DNA from: Azospirillum sp. TSH100
GTDB taxonomy: Bacteria > Pseudomonadota > Alphaproteobacteria > Azospirillales > Azospirillaceae
Reading direction: 5' to 3'
Length of the DNA stretch: 64,000 nucleotides
NCBI RefSeq assembly: GCF_004923295.1
Contig: NZ_CP039635.1
Span: 950,501 to 1,014,500, forward strand
Position 1 is the stretch's first letter. Each line of letters starts with the position of its first letter. Made by a program: the position numbers and the translations under genes. Positions 8,482 through 17,587 of this stretch are shown here, piece after piece. The notes under the pieces are model-generated. The model was given only the letters and a program-made list of their open reading frames with translations. It searched no databases and was not told the origin of the DNA.

Positions 8482-9276
8482 ATGACCCGCAACGGACCCG
8501 TTGCCCTGATCTTCCACACACTGGTCGTCATCTTCATGCTGGCGCCGCTGGTGATCGTCTGCCTCGTCGCCTTCACGCCGGAAAACACCCTGTCGCTGCC
8601 GACCAGGGGCTTTTCGCTGCGCTGGTTCCAGGCGGTGTTCCACCACCCGGACTTCGTCCAGTCCTTCTGGAACAGCCTGTGGCTCGCCGTGCTGTCGGCG
8701 ACGCTGGCGGTGGCGCTGGCGGTGCCCGCCTCGCTGGCCATCACCCGCTGGGAGTTTCCCGGCCGCGGCTTCCTCAACGCGCTGTTCCTGTCGCCGCTGA
8801 TCATCCCGCATCTGGTGCTGGGTGTCGCCATGCTGCGGCTGTTCGCCGTCGTCGGCGCCGCGGGCAGCTTCGGCTGGCTGGTGGCGGCGCACATGGTGAT
8901 CGTCACCCCCTATGTGATGCGCCTGCTGATCGCCGCCATCTCCGGCTTCGATCGCAGCGTGGAGCAGGCCGCCTATTCGCTGGGCGCCAGCGAGGCCACC
9001 GTGTTCCGCCGCGTCACCCTGCCGATGATTCTGCCCGGCGTCACCGGCGGCTGGCTGATCGCCTTCATCAACAGCTTCGACGAACTGACCATGTCCATCT
9101 TCATCACCTCGCCGTCCACGGTGACGCTGCCGGTGCGGATGTACATGTACGCCACCGAATCCATCGACCCGATGATGGCGGCGGTGTCGGCGCTCATCAT
9201 CGGCATCACCGCGGTCGCAGTTCTGCTGCTCGACCGCGTCTATGGGTTGGACCGCATCCTGGTCGGTCAGCACTGA
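8482..9276 (+). CDS. ABC transporter permease (PotC type)
   Basis: Second inner-membrane permease, 264 aa, six helices beginning with VALIFHTLVVIFMLAPLVIV. The EAA loop is EQAAYSLGASEATVFRRVTLPMILPG at about 159-184. It completes the heterodimeric channel with the preceding gene. The binding protein of the same importer is not adjacent: three oxidase genes (9317-12245) lie between it and the binding protein at 12278. Confidence 0.93.
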   Translation: MTRNGPVALIFHTLVVIFMLAPLVIVCLVAFTPENTLSLPTRGFSLRWFQAVFHHPDFVQSFWNSLWLAVLSATLAVALAVPASLAITRWEFPGRGFLNALFLSPLIIPHLVLGVAMLRLFAVVGAAGSFGWLVAAHMVIVTPYVMRLLIAAISGFDRSVEQAAYSLGASEATVFRRVTLPMILPGVTGGWLIAFINSFDELTMSIFITSPSTVTLPVRMYMYATESIDPMMAAVSALIIGITAVAVLLLDRVYGLDRILVGQH

Positions 9277-9316
9277 GCATCCGCTCCGGCCGTCCTCTCT
9301 TCGGAGACCAGTCATC

Positions 9317-9607
9317 ATGGCTTTGTTGCAGCGTGTGGCCGAACAGGGCCGGCGCGTGGTCCGCTTCACCCTCGACGGGCGCCCGGTGGAGGCGCTGGAG
9401 GGCGACACCGTCATGACCGCCATGCTCACCAATGGGGAGCGGCTGCGTCGGACCGAGTTCGCCGACAGCCCGCGCGCCGGCTTCTGCATGATGGGCGCCT
9501 GCCAGGATTGCTGGGTGCGGACGGAGGAGGGCGAGCGCCTGCGCGCCTGCGGCACCTTCATTGCCGACGGCATGCGCCTGCTGAGCGGCGGGGAGTGGAC
9601 GTCGTGA
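9317..9607 (+). CDS. [2Fe-2S]-binding small subunit of amine/opine oxidase (HcnA/OoxA-gamma-like)
   Basis: A 96-aa ferredoxin-like subunit. Cysteines C57, C62, C65 (FCMMGACQDC) and C78 (RAC) form the plant-type [2Fe-2S] site seen in the small subunits of HCN synthase, opine oxidases and D-hydroxyproline dehydrogenase. The ATG at 9317 has GGAGA ten bases upstream. The downstream FAD gene begins at a GTG overlapping this stop (GTGA). It should pass electrons between the two flavoproteins or to the respiratory chain. Which amine is oxidised cannot be told from this subunit. Confidence 0.85.
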   Translation: MALLQRVAEQGRRVVRFTLDGRPVEALEGDTVMTAMLTNGERLRRTEFADSPRAGFCMMGACQDCWVRTEEGERLRACGTFIADGMRLLSGGEWTS

Positions 9608-11127
9608 GCGAACCGCTCCCCCCCGTCATCGTCGGTGCCGGTCCGGCCGGCATCCGCGCGGCGGAACGGCTGGTCGCCGCCGGCCTGCGTCCGGTGGTGG
9701 TGGACGAGGCGGCGCGCTGGGGCGGCCAGATCTATCGCCAGCCGCCGGACGGCGGTTTCGTCCGCCCGAAGACCGCGCTTTATGGGTTCGAGGCCGGCAA
9801 GGCCGATGCGGTCCACCGCGCCATGGCGGCAATCCGCGACCGCGTCGACTACCGCCCGCGCACGCTGGTGTGGAACTGCGAGGCTGGCGCTCTCGACCTG
9901 CTGAGTGACGGGGCGAGCGAGACCTTGCCTTTCAGCCATCTGATCCTGGCGACAGGCGCCACCGACCGCGTGCTGCCCTTCCCCGGCTGGACCCTGCCCG
10001 GCGTCTTCACGCTCGGCGGATCGCAGGTGGCGCTGAAGTTCCAGGGCTGCGCCGTCGGCCGGCGGGTGGCCTTCCTCGGCACCGGGCCGCTGCTCTATCT
10101 GGTCGCCTACCAGTATCTGAAGGCCGGGGTCGAGGTGGCGGGGGTGTTCGACACCACGCCCTTCATTGCCCAGGCCCGCGCCACCGCCGGCATGCTGCGG
10201 GATCCGGCGACTCTGGCGAAGGGGCTGCTGTTCGTCGGCTGGCTGCGCGCCCATGGTGTGCCGATCCACAATGGCGTCCGCCCGGTGCGTGCCGAAGGAG
10301 CGGAACGGGTCGAGGCGCTGGTCTGGCGCGATGCGCGCGGGCAGGAGCGGCGCACGGTCTGCGACTCTATCGCTTTCGGGCTGGGCTTGCGGTCGGAAAC
10401 CCAACTCGCCGATCTCGCCGGCTGCCGTTTCCGCTTCGACGAGGCCGACCGGGCGTGGCTGCCGGAGCGGGACGGGGCAGGACGCAGCTCGGTTGCCGGC
10501 GTCTATCTGGCCGGTGACGGCAGCGGCATTGCCGGTGCCGATGCGGCGGAACTGGCGGGGGAGCGCGCGGCGCTGACCCTGCTGGAGGATCGCGGGCTGC
10601 CGGTGGACGGAAAGCGGATGAATGAGCTGGACGGTCGGCTCGCCCGCATCGCCGCCTTCCGCCGGGCCCTGAACGCGGCCTTCCCCTTCCCAACGGACTG
10701 GGCCGACGCGATTGCCGACGACACCATGATCTGCCGCTGCGAGGGCATCACCGCCGGTGCGGTGCGCGAGGTCGCCCGCAGCGGACAGGCCCGCGAGATG
10801 AACCGCGCCAAGGCATTGACCCGCGCCGGCATGGGCCGCTGCCAGGGCCGCATGTGCAGCGCCACCACGGCGGAACTGCTGTCCCGTACGCTCGGCACCG
10901 GCCCGGATGGGGTGGGGCGCCTGCGGGCGCAGCCGCCAATCAAACCCCTCCCCATCGCGACGATTATCCCCTCTCCCCCCCGGGGAGAGGGTGAGGGGGA
11001 TGCATTGCGAGGATCTGGTCGGTCGGACGCACCGTTCCAACCTGCCATAAGCGCTCTGCCGCGCGTCCCCCTCACCCAACCCTCTCCCCGGGGGGGAGAG
11101 GGCTCCAGCGGCAGGGAGGTCGCGTGA
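9604..11127 (+). CDS. FAD/NAD(P)-binding oxidoreductase, alpha subunit of amine/opine oxidase (HcnB-like)
   Basis: Flavoprotein subunit, 507 aa from a GTG overlapping the previous stop. The first Rossmann motif is VIVGAGPAGIRAAERL at about residue 9, a second nucleotide-binding region is RRVAFLGTGPLL, and an FAD motif YLAGDGSGIAGAD lies near 305. A BFD-like [2Fe-2S] domain has ICRCEG at about 376-381 and MGRCQGRMC at about 411-419. Residues from about 455 to the end are unlike the family: they are encoded by an inverted-repeat element (10968-11106) and read as Pro/Gly/Arg-rich tail. The natural family C-terminus probably ended near SRTLG. Confidence 0.85.
   Translation: MSEPLPPVIVGAGPAGIRAAERLVAAGLRPVVVDEAARWGGQIYRQPPDGGFVRPKTALYGFEAGKADAVHRAMAAIRDRVDYRPRTLVWNCEAGALDLLSDGASETLPFSHLILATGATDRVLPFPGWTLPGVFTLGGSQVALKFQGCAVGRRVAFLGTGPLLYLVAYQYLKAGVEVAGVFDTTPFIAQARATAGMLRDPATLAKGLLFVGWLRAHGVPIHNGVRPVRAEGAERVEALVWRDARGQERRTVCDSIAFGLGLRSETQLADLAGCRFRFDEADRAWLPERDGAGRSSVAGVYLAGDGSGIAGADAAELAGERAALTLLEDRGLPVDGKRMNELDGRLARIAAFRRALNAAFPFPTDWADAIADDTMICRCEGITAGAVREVARSGQAREMNRAKALTRAGMGRCQGRMCSATTAELLSRTLGTGPDGVGRLRAQPPIKPLPIATIIPSPPRGEGEGDALRGSGRSDAPFQPAISALPRVPLTQPSPRGGEGSSGREVA
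10968..11106. repeat. Paired inverted GC-rich repeat (REP/BIME-like) inside a coding 3' end
   Basis: Two copies of an approximately 36-44 base element, at 10968-11003 and 11063-11106, face each other about 59 bases apart. Each holds its own palindrome (CCCTCTCCCC ... GGGGAGAGGG) plus a GTGAGGGGGA arm, and the second copy is the reverse complement of the first. Together they can fold as a long cruciform. The element is read in frame as the last 50 or so codons of the HcnB-like gene and ends just before the ribosome-binding site of the next gene. A related CCCTCTCCC hairpin lies at 21872-21906. Confidence 0.8.
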
Positions 11128-12245
11128 TGCGGGAACGGATCGACTGCGACGTCGCCATCGTCGGCGGCGGAATCGTCGGCGGGTCTGCGGCGCTGTTCCT
11201 GCGGCAGGCCGGCCTGTCGGTCACGCTGCTGGAGCGCGACTGGTGCGGCGCCAAGGCGAGCGGCGTCAATTTCGGCGGCGTGCGCCGGCAGGGCCGCCCG
11301 CTGGAGCAGCTGCCGCTGTCCCAGCGCGCCCACGCCATCTGGGGCCGGTTGCCGGAGCTGCTGGGCACCGATGCGGAATACATCCGCTCCGGCCATCTGA
11401 AGCTGGCGCGGAGCGAGCCCGACCTTGCGTCCCTGATCGACTACCGGGAACGCACCCAGGGCTTCGGCCTCGGGCTGGAGATCATTGTCGGCGAGGAGTT
11501 CCGACGGCGCTGGCCGGCGCTGGGCGACCGGGCCATCGGCGGATCGCTCTGCCCGGAGGACGGCCATGCCAACCCCCGTTTGGTCTCCCCCGCCTTCGCC
11601 CGTGCCGCGGCGAAGCTTGGCGCGGTGGTGCGCGAACAGACGCCGGTCGACCGGGTGGAGAAGGACGGCGACCGCTTCGTCCTGCTCAGCGGCGACGCTT
11701 TGGAGGTCCGCGCCCGCTTCCTGCTGAACACCGCCGGGGCGTGGTCCTGGCGGGTGGCGGAAGCCTTCGGCGAGCCGGTGCCGCTGGAATCGCTCCACCC
11801 CAACATGGCGGTGACGGAGCCGCTGCCCCGCTTCCTCGACGTCAACATCGGGGTGGAGGGCGGCGGCGTCTATGGCCGGCAGGTGCCGCGCGGCAACATG
11901 GTGGTCGGCGGCGGGCGCGGCTTCGCGCTGGACGCCGACCGCGCCCGACCGCAGCGCGACGCCGTGCTGACGCTGATGCGCGACGCGGCGGAGCTGTTTC
12001 CGCAACTGCGCCACGCCCACGTCATCCGCTGCTGGACCGGGGTGGAGGGCTACACGCCCGACCGCAATCCGATCATCGGCCCCAGCCGCACCACGCCCGG
12101 CCTGTTCCACGCCTTCGGCTTCTCCGGCGCCGGCTTCCAGATCGGCCCCGGTGTCGGCCAGACGCTGGCCGAACTGGTGGTCACCGGCGAGACGCCGATG
12201 CCGCTGGAGCCCTTCCGCATCGACCGCTTCACACCGACCGCTTAA
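11127..12245 (+). CDS. FAD-dependent amine/D-amino-acid dehydrogenase, beta subunit (HcnC/DadA-like)
   Basis: DAO-family flavoprotein, 372 aa from the ATG at 11127, which overlaps the upstream TGA (TGATG); GGGAGG lies seven bases upstream, and a GTG at 11124 is also possible. The N-terminal FAD motif is DVAIVGGGIVGGSAALFLRQAG, and the C-terminal FAD-binding stretch is GLFHAFGFSGAGFQIGPGVG. This subunit should carry the amine-oxidising site. With the two preceding genes it forms the hetero-oligomer found in opine oxidases, HCN synthase and hydroxyproline dehydrogenase. Sequence alone does not separate these activities. Confidence 0.87.
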   Translation: MRERIDCDVAIVGGGIVGGSAALFLRQAGLSVTLLERDWCGAKASGVNFGGVRRQGRPLEQLPLSQRAHAIWGRLPELLGTDAEYIRSGHLKLARSEPDLASLIDYRERTQGFGLGLEIIVGEEFRRRWPALGDRAIGGSLCPEDGHANPRLVSPAFARAAAKLGAVVREQTPVDRVEKDGDRFVLLSGDALEVRARFLLNTAGAWSWRVAEAFGEPVPLESLHPNMAVTEPLPRFLDVNIGVEGGGVYGRQVPRGNMVVGGGRGFALDADRARPQRDAVLTLMRDAAELFPQLRHAHVIRCWTGVEGYTPDRNPIIGPSRTTPGLFHAFGFSGAGFQIGPGVGQTLAELVVTGETPMPLEPFRIDRFTPTA

Positions 12246-12277
12246 GAACCCACCCCTTGGCCCCTTGGAGGACGTGC

Positions 12278-13339
12278 ATGCCCACCTTGCGTTCCCTGTC
12301 GCTCACCGGTCTCGCCACGGTTGCCATCACGGCCGCCGCGGCGCTGTCCACCCCCGCCGCCGCCCAGACCAAGACGGTCTATATCGGCATGAATGGCGGC
12401 ACGATGGAGAAGACCTACACCGAGAACGTCTTCCCCGCCTTCGAGAAGGCGACCGGCATCAAGGTGGTGGTGGTCCCCGGCACCTCGTCCGACATCCTGG
12501 CCAAGCTGCAGGCGCAGAAGGACAATCCGCAGATGCACGTCGTCTTCCTGGACGACGGGCTGATGTACCGCGCCATCGGCATGGGCCTGTGCCAGAAGAT
12601 GGACAGCTCGCCGGTGTTGAACGACGTCTATCAGTCCGCGCGGCTGAAGGGCGACATGGCGGTCGGCGTCAACATGGGCATGACCGGTCTCGCCTATAAC
12701 AAGGCGATGTTCGACGAGAAGGGCTGGGCGCCGCCGACCAGCTGGATGGATCTGGCCGACCCCAAGTACAAGGGCAAGATCGTCGTCCAGTCGGCCGCCA
12801 GCAGCTCCTTCGGCCTGCATGCCTTCCTGATGTACAACCGCATCAAGGGCGGCACCGAGGCCAACGTCGATCCGGGCTTCACCACCTGGCGCAAGACCAT
12901 CGGCCCGAACGTGCTGGAATACATCCCCAGCTCCGCGAAGATCGCAGAGATGGTGCAGACCAACGAGGCGGCCATCTTCCCGCTGACCCCGACCGGCGTC
13001 GGCAGCCTGAAGGCCAAGGGCATCCCGGTGGAATACGCCCAGCCCAAGGAAGGCTCGGTCGTGCTGATGGTCGGCGAATGCGTCGTCGCCAAGAACCCGG
13101 ACAACGAGGCCGCCCAGAAGCTCGCCGCCTATCTGCTCGGGCCGGAGGCGCAGCTCGCCGCCCTGCAATATGGCGCGCAGATCCCGTCCAACACCAAGGT
13201 CACCCCGCCGGCCGAGGTCGCCGACGACATGAACAAGTTCCAGGGCTACATGAAGAACGCCGTGACGGTGGACTGGGACGTCATCAACGAGAAGCGCCCG
13301 GACTGGAACCAGCGCTGGAACAAGGAAATCGAGCGGTAA
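12278..13339 (+). CDS. ABC transporter substrate-binding protein (PotD-like)
   Basis: Periplasmic binding protein, 353 aa, for the importer encoded at 6478-9276. The ATG at 12278 follows TTGGAGGA by six bases. A signal peptide runs through TGLATVAITAAAALSTPAAAQ, with cleavage likely after AAAQ. The mature part begins TKTVYIGMNGGTMEKTYTENVFPAFEKATG, typical of extracellular solute-binding protein family 1/PotD-like proteins. It is the last gene of the operon and is followed by a strong terminator. Its distance from the permeases suggests that the oxidase genes were inserted into, or kept within, the transporter operon. Confidence 0.92.
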   Translation: MPTLRSLSLTGLATVAITAAAALSTPAAAQTKTVYIGMNGGTMEKTYTENVFPAFEKATGIKVVVVPGTSSDILAKLQAQKDNPQMHVVFLDDGLMYRAIGMGLCQKMDSSPVLNDVYQSARLKGDMAVGVNMGMTGLAYNKAMFDEKGWAPPTSWMDLADPKYKGKIVVQSAASSSFGLHAFLMYNRIKGGTEANVDPGFTTWRKTIGPNVLEYIPSSAKIAEMVQTNEAAIFPLTPTGVGSLKAKGIPVEYAQPKEGSVVLMVGECVVAKNPDNEAAQKLAAYLLGPEAQLAALQYGAQIPSNTKVTPPAEVADDMNKFQGYMKNAVTVDWDVINEKRPDWNQRWNKEIER

Positions 13340-13350
13340 TCAGGACATGA

Positions 13351-13375
13351 AAAAGGGGGCGGGAACGCCCCCTTT
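13351..13375. terminator. Bidirectional rho-independent terminator
   Basis: AAAAGGGGGCG and CGCCCCCTTTT form an 11-bp stem around a four-base loop, with A- and T-runs on both sides. It lies between the converging binding-protein and DAHP synthase genes and can serve both. Confidence 0.85.
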
Positions 13376-13417
13376 TCTCTCTGTCGGACCTTTTCGCCGG
13401 ACCTTTTCGGTGGGGGC

Positions 13418-14809
13418 TTACTCCGCCGCCACCGCGGCGCGGCGCTGGGCGTCGCGGGACTGGCGGCCCGCCTTCAGCTTCTCCGACAGCAGGAAGGCCA
13501 GCTCCAGCGACTGGCTGGCGTTCAGGCGCGGATCACAGGCTGTGTGGTAGCGCAGAGCCAGATTGTGATCGGTGATCGCCTGGGCGCCGCCCGTGCATTC
13601 CGTCACATCCTGGCCGGTCAGCTCGAAATGCACGCCGCCAGCATGGGTGCCCTCGGCCTGATGCACCTCGAAGAAGCCGCGCGCCTCGGCCAGCACCCGC
13701 TCGACGGGGCGGGTCTTGTAGCCGGTGGTCGACTTGATCGTGTTGCCGTGCATCGGGTCGCAGGACCACACCACCGTGCGGCCTTCGCGCTGGACCTTGC
13801 GCAGCAGCGGCGGGAACTTCTCCGCCACCTTGTCGGAGCCCATGCGCACGATCAGCGTCAGACGCCCGGCCTCGTTGGTCGGGTTCAGGATGTCGATCAG
13901 GCGGATCAGCTCGTCCGGGTCGGTGGTCGGGCCGCACTTCAGGCCGATCGGGTTCTTCACGCCGCGCAGGAACTCGACATGGGCGCCGTCGGGCTGGCGG
14001 GTGCGGTCGCCGATCCACAGCATGTGGGCCGACACGTCGTACCAGTCGCCGGTGGTGCTGTCGACGCGGGTCAGCGCCTGCTCGAACGGCAGCAGCAGCG
14101 CCTCGTGGCTGGTGAAGAAGTCGGTCTCGCGGATCTGCGGCGTGGTTTCCGCAGTGATGCCGCAGGCGGCCATGAAGGCCAGCGTCTCGTCCAGTCGGGT
14201 GGCCAGCTCCTGGAAATGCTCGCCGGCCGGCGACTTCTCGACAAAGCTCAGCGTCCACTGATGGACCTTGTGCAGGTCGGCATAGCCGCCCTGGGCGAAG
14301 GCGCGCAGCAGGTTCAGCGTCGCGGCGGCCTGGGTGTAGGCCTGCATCATGCGTTCCGGGTCGGGAACGCGGGCGTCGCTGGTGAAGTCGAAGCCGTTGA
14401 TGATGTCGCCGCGGTAGGACGGCAGCTCCACCCCGTCGATCGCCTCCATGTCGGCCGAGCGCGGCTTGGCGAACTGGCCGGCCATGCGGCCGACCTTGAT
14501 GACCGGGATCGAGGCGCCGAAGGTCAGCACCACGGCCATCTGCAGCAGGACGCGGAAGGTATCGCGGATGTTGTTGGGGTGGAACTCGGCGAAGCTCTCG
14601 GCGCAGTCGCCGCCCTGCAGCAGGAAGGCCTGGCCGGCGGCGGCCTCGGCCAGCTTGGCCTTCAGCCGGCGGGCCTCGCCGGCGAAGACGAGCGGCGGAT
14701 AGGAGGACAGACGCTGTTCGACCGCCTCGACCTTGGACTGGTCGGGATAAGTCGGCATCTGCTTCGCCGGTTTCGTCCTCCAACTGGCGGGTGTCCAACG
14801 CTCGACCAT
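13418..14809 (-). CDS. aroG: 3-deoxy-7-phosphoheptulonate synthase, class II
   Basis: First enzyme of the shikimate pathway, condensing phosphoenolpyruvate and erythrose 4-phosphate; 463 aa, the usual length of the plant/actinobacterial class II type. Family segments include [16 protein letters not shown] at the N-terminus, QGGDCAESF near residue 65, [11 protein letters not shown] near 108 and the [10 protein letters not shown] region near 290. The N-terminal W..SWR..PA.Q motif is conserved in class II enzymes and supports the start at 14809 over the internal ATG at 14758. The gene is monocistronic. The symbol follows common usage; aroF or aroH are also used for class II enzymes. Confidence 0.93.
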   Translation of the reverse strand: MVERWTPASWRTKPAKQMPTYPDQSKVEAVEQRLSSYPPLVFAGEARRLKAKLAEAAAGQAFLLQGGDCAESFAEFHPNNIRDTFRVLLQMAVVLTFGASIPVIKVGRMAGQFAKPRSADMEAIDGVELPSYRGDIINGFDFTSDARVPDPERMMQAYTQAAATLNLLRAFAQGGYADLHKVHQWTLSFVEKSPAGEHFQELATRLDETLAFMAACGITAETTPQIRETDFFTSHEALLLPFEQALTRVDSTTGDWYDVSAHMLWIGDRTRQPDGAHVEFLRGVKNPIGLKCGPTTDPDELIRLIDILNPTNEAGRLTLIVRMGSDKVAEKFPPLLRKVQREGRTVVWSCDPMHGNTIKSTTGYKTRPVERVLAEARGFFEVHQAEGTHAGGVHFELTGQDVTECTGGAQAITDHNLALRYHTACDPRLNASQSLELAFLLSEKLKAGRQSRDAQRRAAVAAE

Positions 14810-15101
14810 GACGCGCCTGCTCTTCCTTGACGATTGCGGAACGGGGGCCGGGCGGGCGGCGAACGACCGGCGGCGAAACCCGTGGGGGGTACTCTATAGC
14901 GCGACTCGCGGTAACTTTTCCACAGTTTCGGCCGGCATCCCGGCAATGCTGTGCCGCCGGGATATGCCGCCTGCCACCGGGGGTGATTTCAGATGAAAGG
15001 AACTTCGCGTCGACCTGAAATATATGGGCTGTTGGCGGCAGGCGCGTGCCGCCGCTATACATCGAAGGAGACCGACCAAGCGCCTGAGAGGAGCCTCCCC
15101 G

Positions 15102-16466
15102 GTGAAAGCGACATCCTGGCAGGCGGAACGCCTGTCTTCCTGGGGGCAGGCCCTTGCGGTTTACCGCGACCCGCGCGTGCTGGCGATCCTGTTCCTTGGC
15201 TTTTCCGAAGGGCTGCCGCTGGCGCTGACCGGAGGGACGCTGAATGTCTGGCTGACCGAGCAGGGCGTCAGCCGGACCAACATTGGGCTGTTCGCGCTGG
15301 TCACCATGCCCTATGCGCTGAAATTCCTGTGGGCGCCGCTGATCGACCGGCTGCGGCTGCCGGTGATGACGCGGCTGTTCGGGCGGCGGCGCGGCTGGGC
15401 GCTGACGGCGCAGGCGGCGCTGATGGCGGCGCTGCTGGGGCTGGGCAGCACCAGCCCGGGGCAGGATCTGTGGTGGACGGCGATGTGCGCCGTGCTGGTC
15501 GCCTTCTGCTCCGCCAGCCAGGACATCGTCGTGGACGCCTATCGCGTCGAGGTGCTGGAGGAGCATCAGCAGGCGGCTGGTGCTGCGGTGCTGGTGCTGG
15601 GCTATCGCTTCGGCATGATGGCGGCGGGGGCTGGCGCCCTCTATGTCGCGGAGTTCTGGGGCTGGCGCACGGCCTATGAGGTGATGGCCGGGCTGGTCCT
15701 GGTCGGCATGGCGACCATCCTGCTGTGCCGCGAGCCGAAGGAACCGCCGCCGAACGCCCGCGAAAAGCTGATCGCCGAATGGCTGTCGCATCGGCCCCAC
15801 CTGTCGGGCCGCAGCGCCGTGGTGCTCGCCTGGATTTACGGTGCGGTGGTGGCGCCCTTCGCCCAGTTCATGGAGCGGCGGGGCTGGGTGGTGATCCTCG
15901 CCTTCATCGCCAGCTACAAGTTGGGGGAGGTGCTGGCCGGCCAGATGTCCTCGACCTTCTACATCAGCCTGGGCTTCACCAAGGCGGAGATCGCCACGGT
16001 CAGCAAGCTGTTTGGCCTGTGGGCGACGATTGCCGGCGGCCTGCTGGGCGGCTTGCTGGTGGGGAAGGTCGGGATGCTGCGCGGCCTGATGGTTGGCGGC
16101 ATCCTGCAGATGGTGTCGAACTTCGGCTATGTCGTGCTGGCCTGGAGCGGCAACGACGTGTCGATGCTGGCGGTCACCGTGGCGGTGGAGAATGTCTGCG
16201 CCGGCATCGCCACCTCGGCCTTCGTCGCCTATCTGTCCAGCCTGTGCAACGTCGCTTACACCGCGACCCAGTATGCGCTGCTCTCCAGCCTGTACAAGCT
16301 GGGCGGCGACCTGTTCGGCGCCTCCTCCGGCTGGCTGGCGGAGCGGATGGACTGGGTCAGCTTCTTCCTGCTGTCGATGGCCGGCGCCGTCCCGGCGCTC
16401 TGCCTGCTGGTCTGGCTGATGGGCCTGCACCGGCGCGAGGAAGAGGCCGCCGTCCCCGCGCAGTGA
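15102..16466 (+). CDS. AmpG-like MFS muropeptide permease
   Basis: Major facilitator protein, 454 aa with about 12 membrane segments, of the AmpG/PAT group that imports anhydro-muropeptides for cell-wall recycling. The GTG at 15102 is chosen for GAGAGGAG eight bases upstream. The N-terminus reads LFLGFSEGLPLALTGGTLNVWLTEQGVS, a characteristic AmpG start, and VTMPYALKFLWAPLIDRL follows. The nagZ-like gene at 60723 would act in the same recycling pathway. The substrate is inferred from the family. Confidence 0.86.
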   Translation: MKATSWQAERLSSWGQALAVYRDPRVLAILFLGFSEGLPLALTGGTLNVWLTEQGVSRTNIGLFALVTMPYALKFLWAPLIDRLRLPVMTRLFGRRRGWALTAQAALMAALLGLGSTSPGQDLWWTAMCAVLVAFCSASQDIVVDAYRVEVLEEHQQAAGAAVLVLGYRFGMMAAGAGALYVAEFWGWRTAYEVMAGLVLVGMATILLCREPKEPPPNAREKLIAEWLSHRPHLSGRSAVVLAWIYGAVVAPFAQFMERRGWVVILAFIASYKLGEVLAGQMSSTFYISLGFTKAEIATVSKLFGLWATIAGGLLGGLLVGKVGMLRGLMVGGILQMVSNFGYVVLAWSGNDVSMLAVTVAVENVCAGIATSAFVAYLSSLCNVAYTATQYALLSSLYKLGGDLFGASSGWLAERMDWVSFFLLSMAGAVPALCLLVWLMGLHRREEEAAVPAQ

Positions 16467-16493
16467 CGGGGACGGCTTTGCCGGAACAGCCTG

Positions 16494-17396
16494 TCAGCCC
16501 CCGGTGGTGGACTTGGTCTTGCCGGCGCCCGGCCCGGCGCCCAGGTCGGCGCCGGTCAGAGGATCGGCGTCCGGCTTCGACATGGTGCGGGCGGCCACGG
16601 CATTGACCGCCGCCAGTTCCGACGCGGCGAGCTTCACCGTCGGATTGCCGTCGCCGCCGTTGACCGGGGCGTCGCCCATCTTGACGTCGACGAATTCCCA
16701 CTGGGCGCCCTGGTTCCAGGGGCCGCGCATGTCGCCCTCGCCCTGGCTCATGTTGTAATACTTGTCGGTGTATTCCGGCTTGCCTGGCAGCTTGCCCGGC
16801 GGGAAGTTGTTGTCGATGGCGTAAAGCGCCTTCTCGAAACTCTTCTGGTGTGCGATTTCTCGGGTCATCAGGAAGCCCAGCGCATCCTTCACGCCGGGAT
16901 CGTCGGTGACGTTGATCAGGCGCTCATAGATGATCTTGGCGCGCGCCTCCGCGGCGACGTTGGAGCGCAGATCGGCCGTCGGCTCGCCGATGCTGTCGAT
17001 GTAGCCGCCGGTCCACAGCTGCCCGGCGGAGTTCACCAGGGCCGGACCGCCGCCATAGAGCAGCGACAGAGTGTGGCTGCCGTTGCCCTGCGTGATGTTG
17101 GCATAGAGGTCGGCGGTCGCCTCCGCCCCCTCGGCCAGCTTGCCCTTGGCGCCCTTGGTCAGCATGGCGACGATGGAGCCGATCACCTCAAGGTGGCTCA
17201 GTTCCTCGGTCGCGATGTCGATCAGCATGTCCTTGCGGCCCGGATCCTCATCGGCCAGACCCTGGGTGAAATAGCGCATGGCCGCGGCCAGTTCGCCCTG
17301 CGGGCCGCCGAACTGCTCAAGCATCAGGCTGGCGAGCACCGGATTCGGCTCAGACACGCGGACCGTGTACATGAGCTTTTTGTTGTGCATGAACAT
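16494..17396 (-). CDS. Manganese-containing catalase
   Basis: Non-haem dimanganese catalase, 300 aa, which disproportionates hydrogen peroxide. The four-helix bundle ligands are visible: E35 (GELAAAMRYF), E65-x2-H68 (EELSHLEV), a Glu in AEARAKIIYERL near 150 and ExxH in TREIAHQKSF near 180. The C-terminal tail is Gly/Pro/Lys-rich. AGGAGGAA lies ten bases upstream of the ATG. The gene converges with the AmpG-like gene and stands alone. Glutathione reductase lies nearby on the same strand but in a separate unit. Confidence 0.93.
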   Translation of the reverse strand: MFMHNKKLMYTVRVSEPNPVLASLMLEQFGGPQGELAAAMRYFTQGLADEDPGRKDMLIDIATEELSHLEVIGSIVAMLTKGAKGKLAEGAEATADLYANITQGNGSHTLSLLYGGGPALVNSAGQLWTGGYIDSIGEPTADLRSNVAAEARAKIIYERLINVTDDPGVKDALGFLMTREIAHQKSFEKALYAIDNNFPPGKLPGKPEYTDKYYNMSQGEGDMRGPWNQGAQWEFVDVKMGDAPVNGGDGNPTVKLAASELAAVNAVAARTMSKPDADPLTGADLGAGPGAGKTKSTTGG

Positions 17397-17587
17397 GCGA
17401 GGGATTCCTCCTGCGTCAGATGGCCCGCTTTGCAGGGGCCGCGGATCGGTGCGACCGGGTCCGGACCGGATCGCTCCCTGCCCTCAACCGAGGATCTTTA
17501 GAAGCGTTCCAGGAGAAATGCCTGTATCGGAGTGTTTGACGGATTGATCCTAACGGTGGCCGCACCCATTGCCTTCCGTGCGGATTT

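Noticed and set aside
8419-11079. 886-codon minus-strand open frame opposite the permease and oxidase genes
   Set aside because: Composition is that of an antisense shadow (Gly/Arg/His/Gln-rich), there is no start signal, and the plus strand encodes well-recognised proteins.
10968-11106. CRISPR-like or transposon-end interpretation of the repeat pair
   Set aside because: Only two copies in inverted orientation, no spacers, no transposase and no target duplication seen. A REP/BIME-type element fits better.
9317-12245. Assignment as hydrogen cyanide synthase (hcnABC)
   Set aside because: The three-subunit plan fits, but opine and hydroxyproline oxidases share it. The linked importer and IclR regulator point to uptake and catabolism, so the name is not used.
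13533-16430. Very long minus-strand open frame (965 codons) across aroG and ampG
   Set aside because: It is an out-of-frame shadow of DAHP synthase and the AmpG-like gene. Its product is His/Gln/Arg-rich and matches no protein, as expected from GC-biased third positions.
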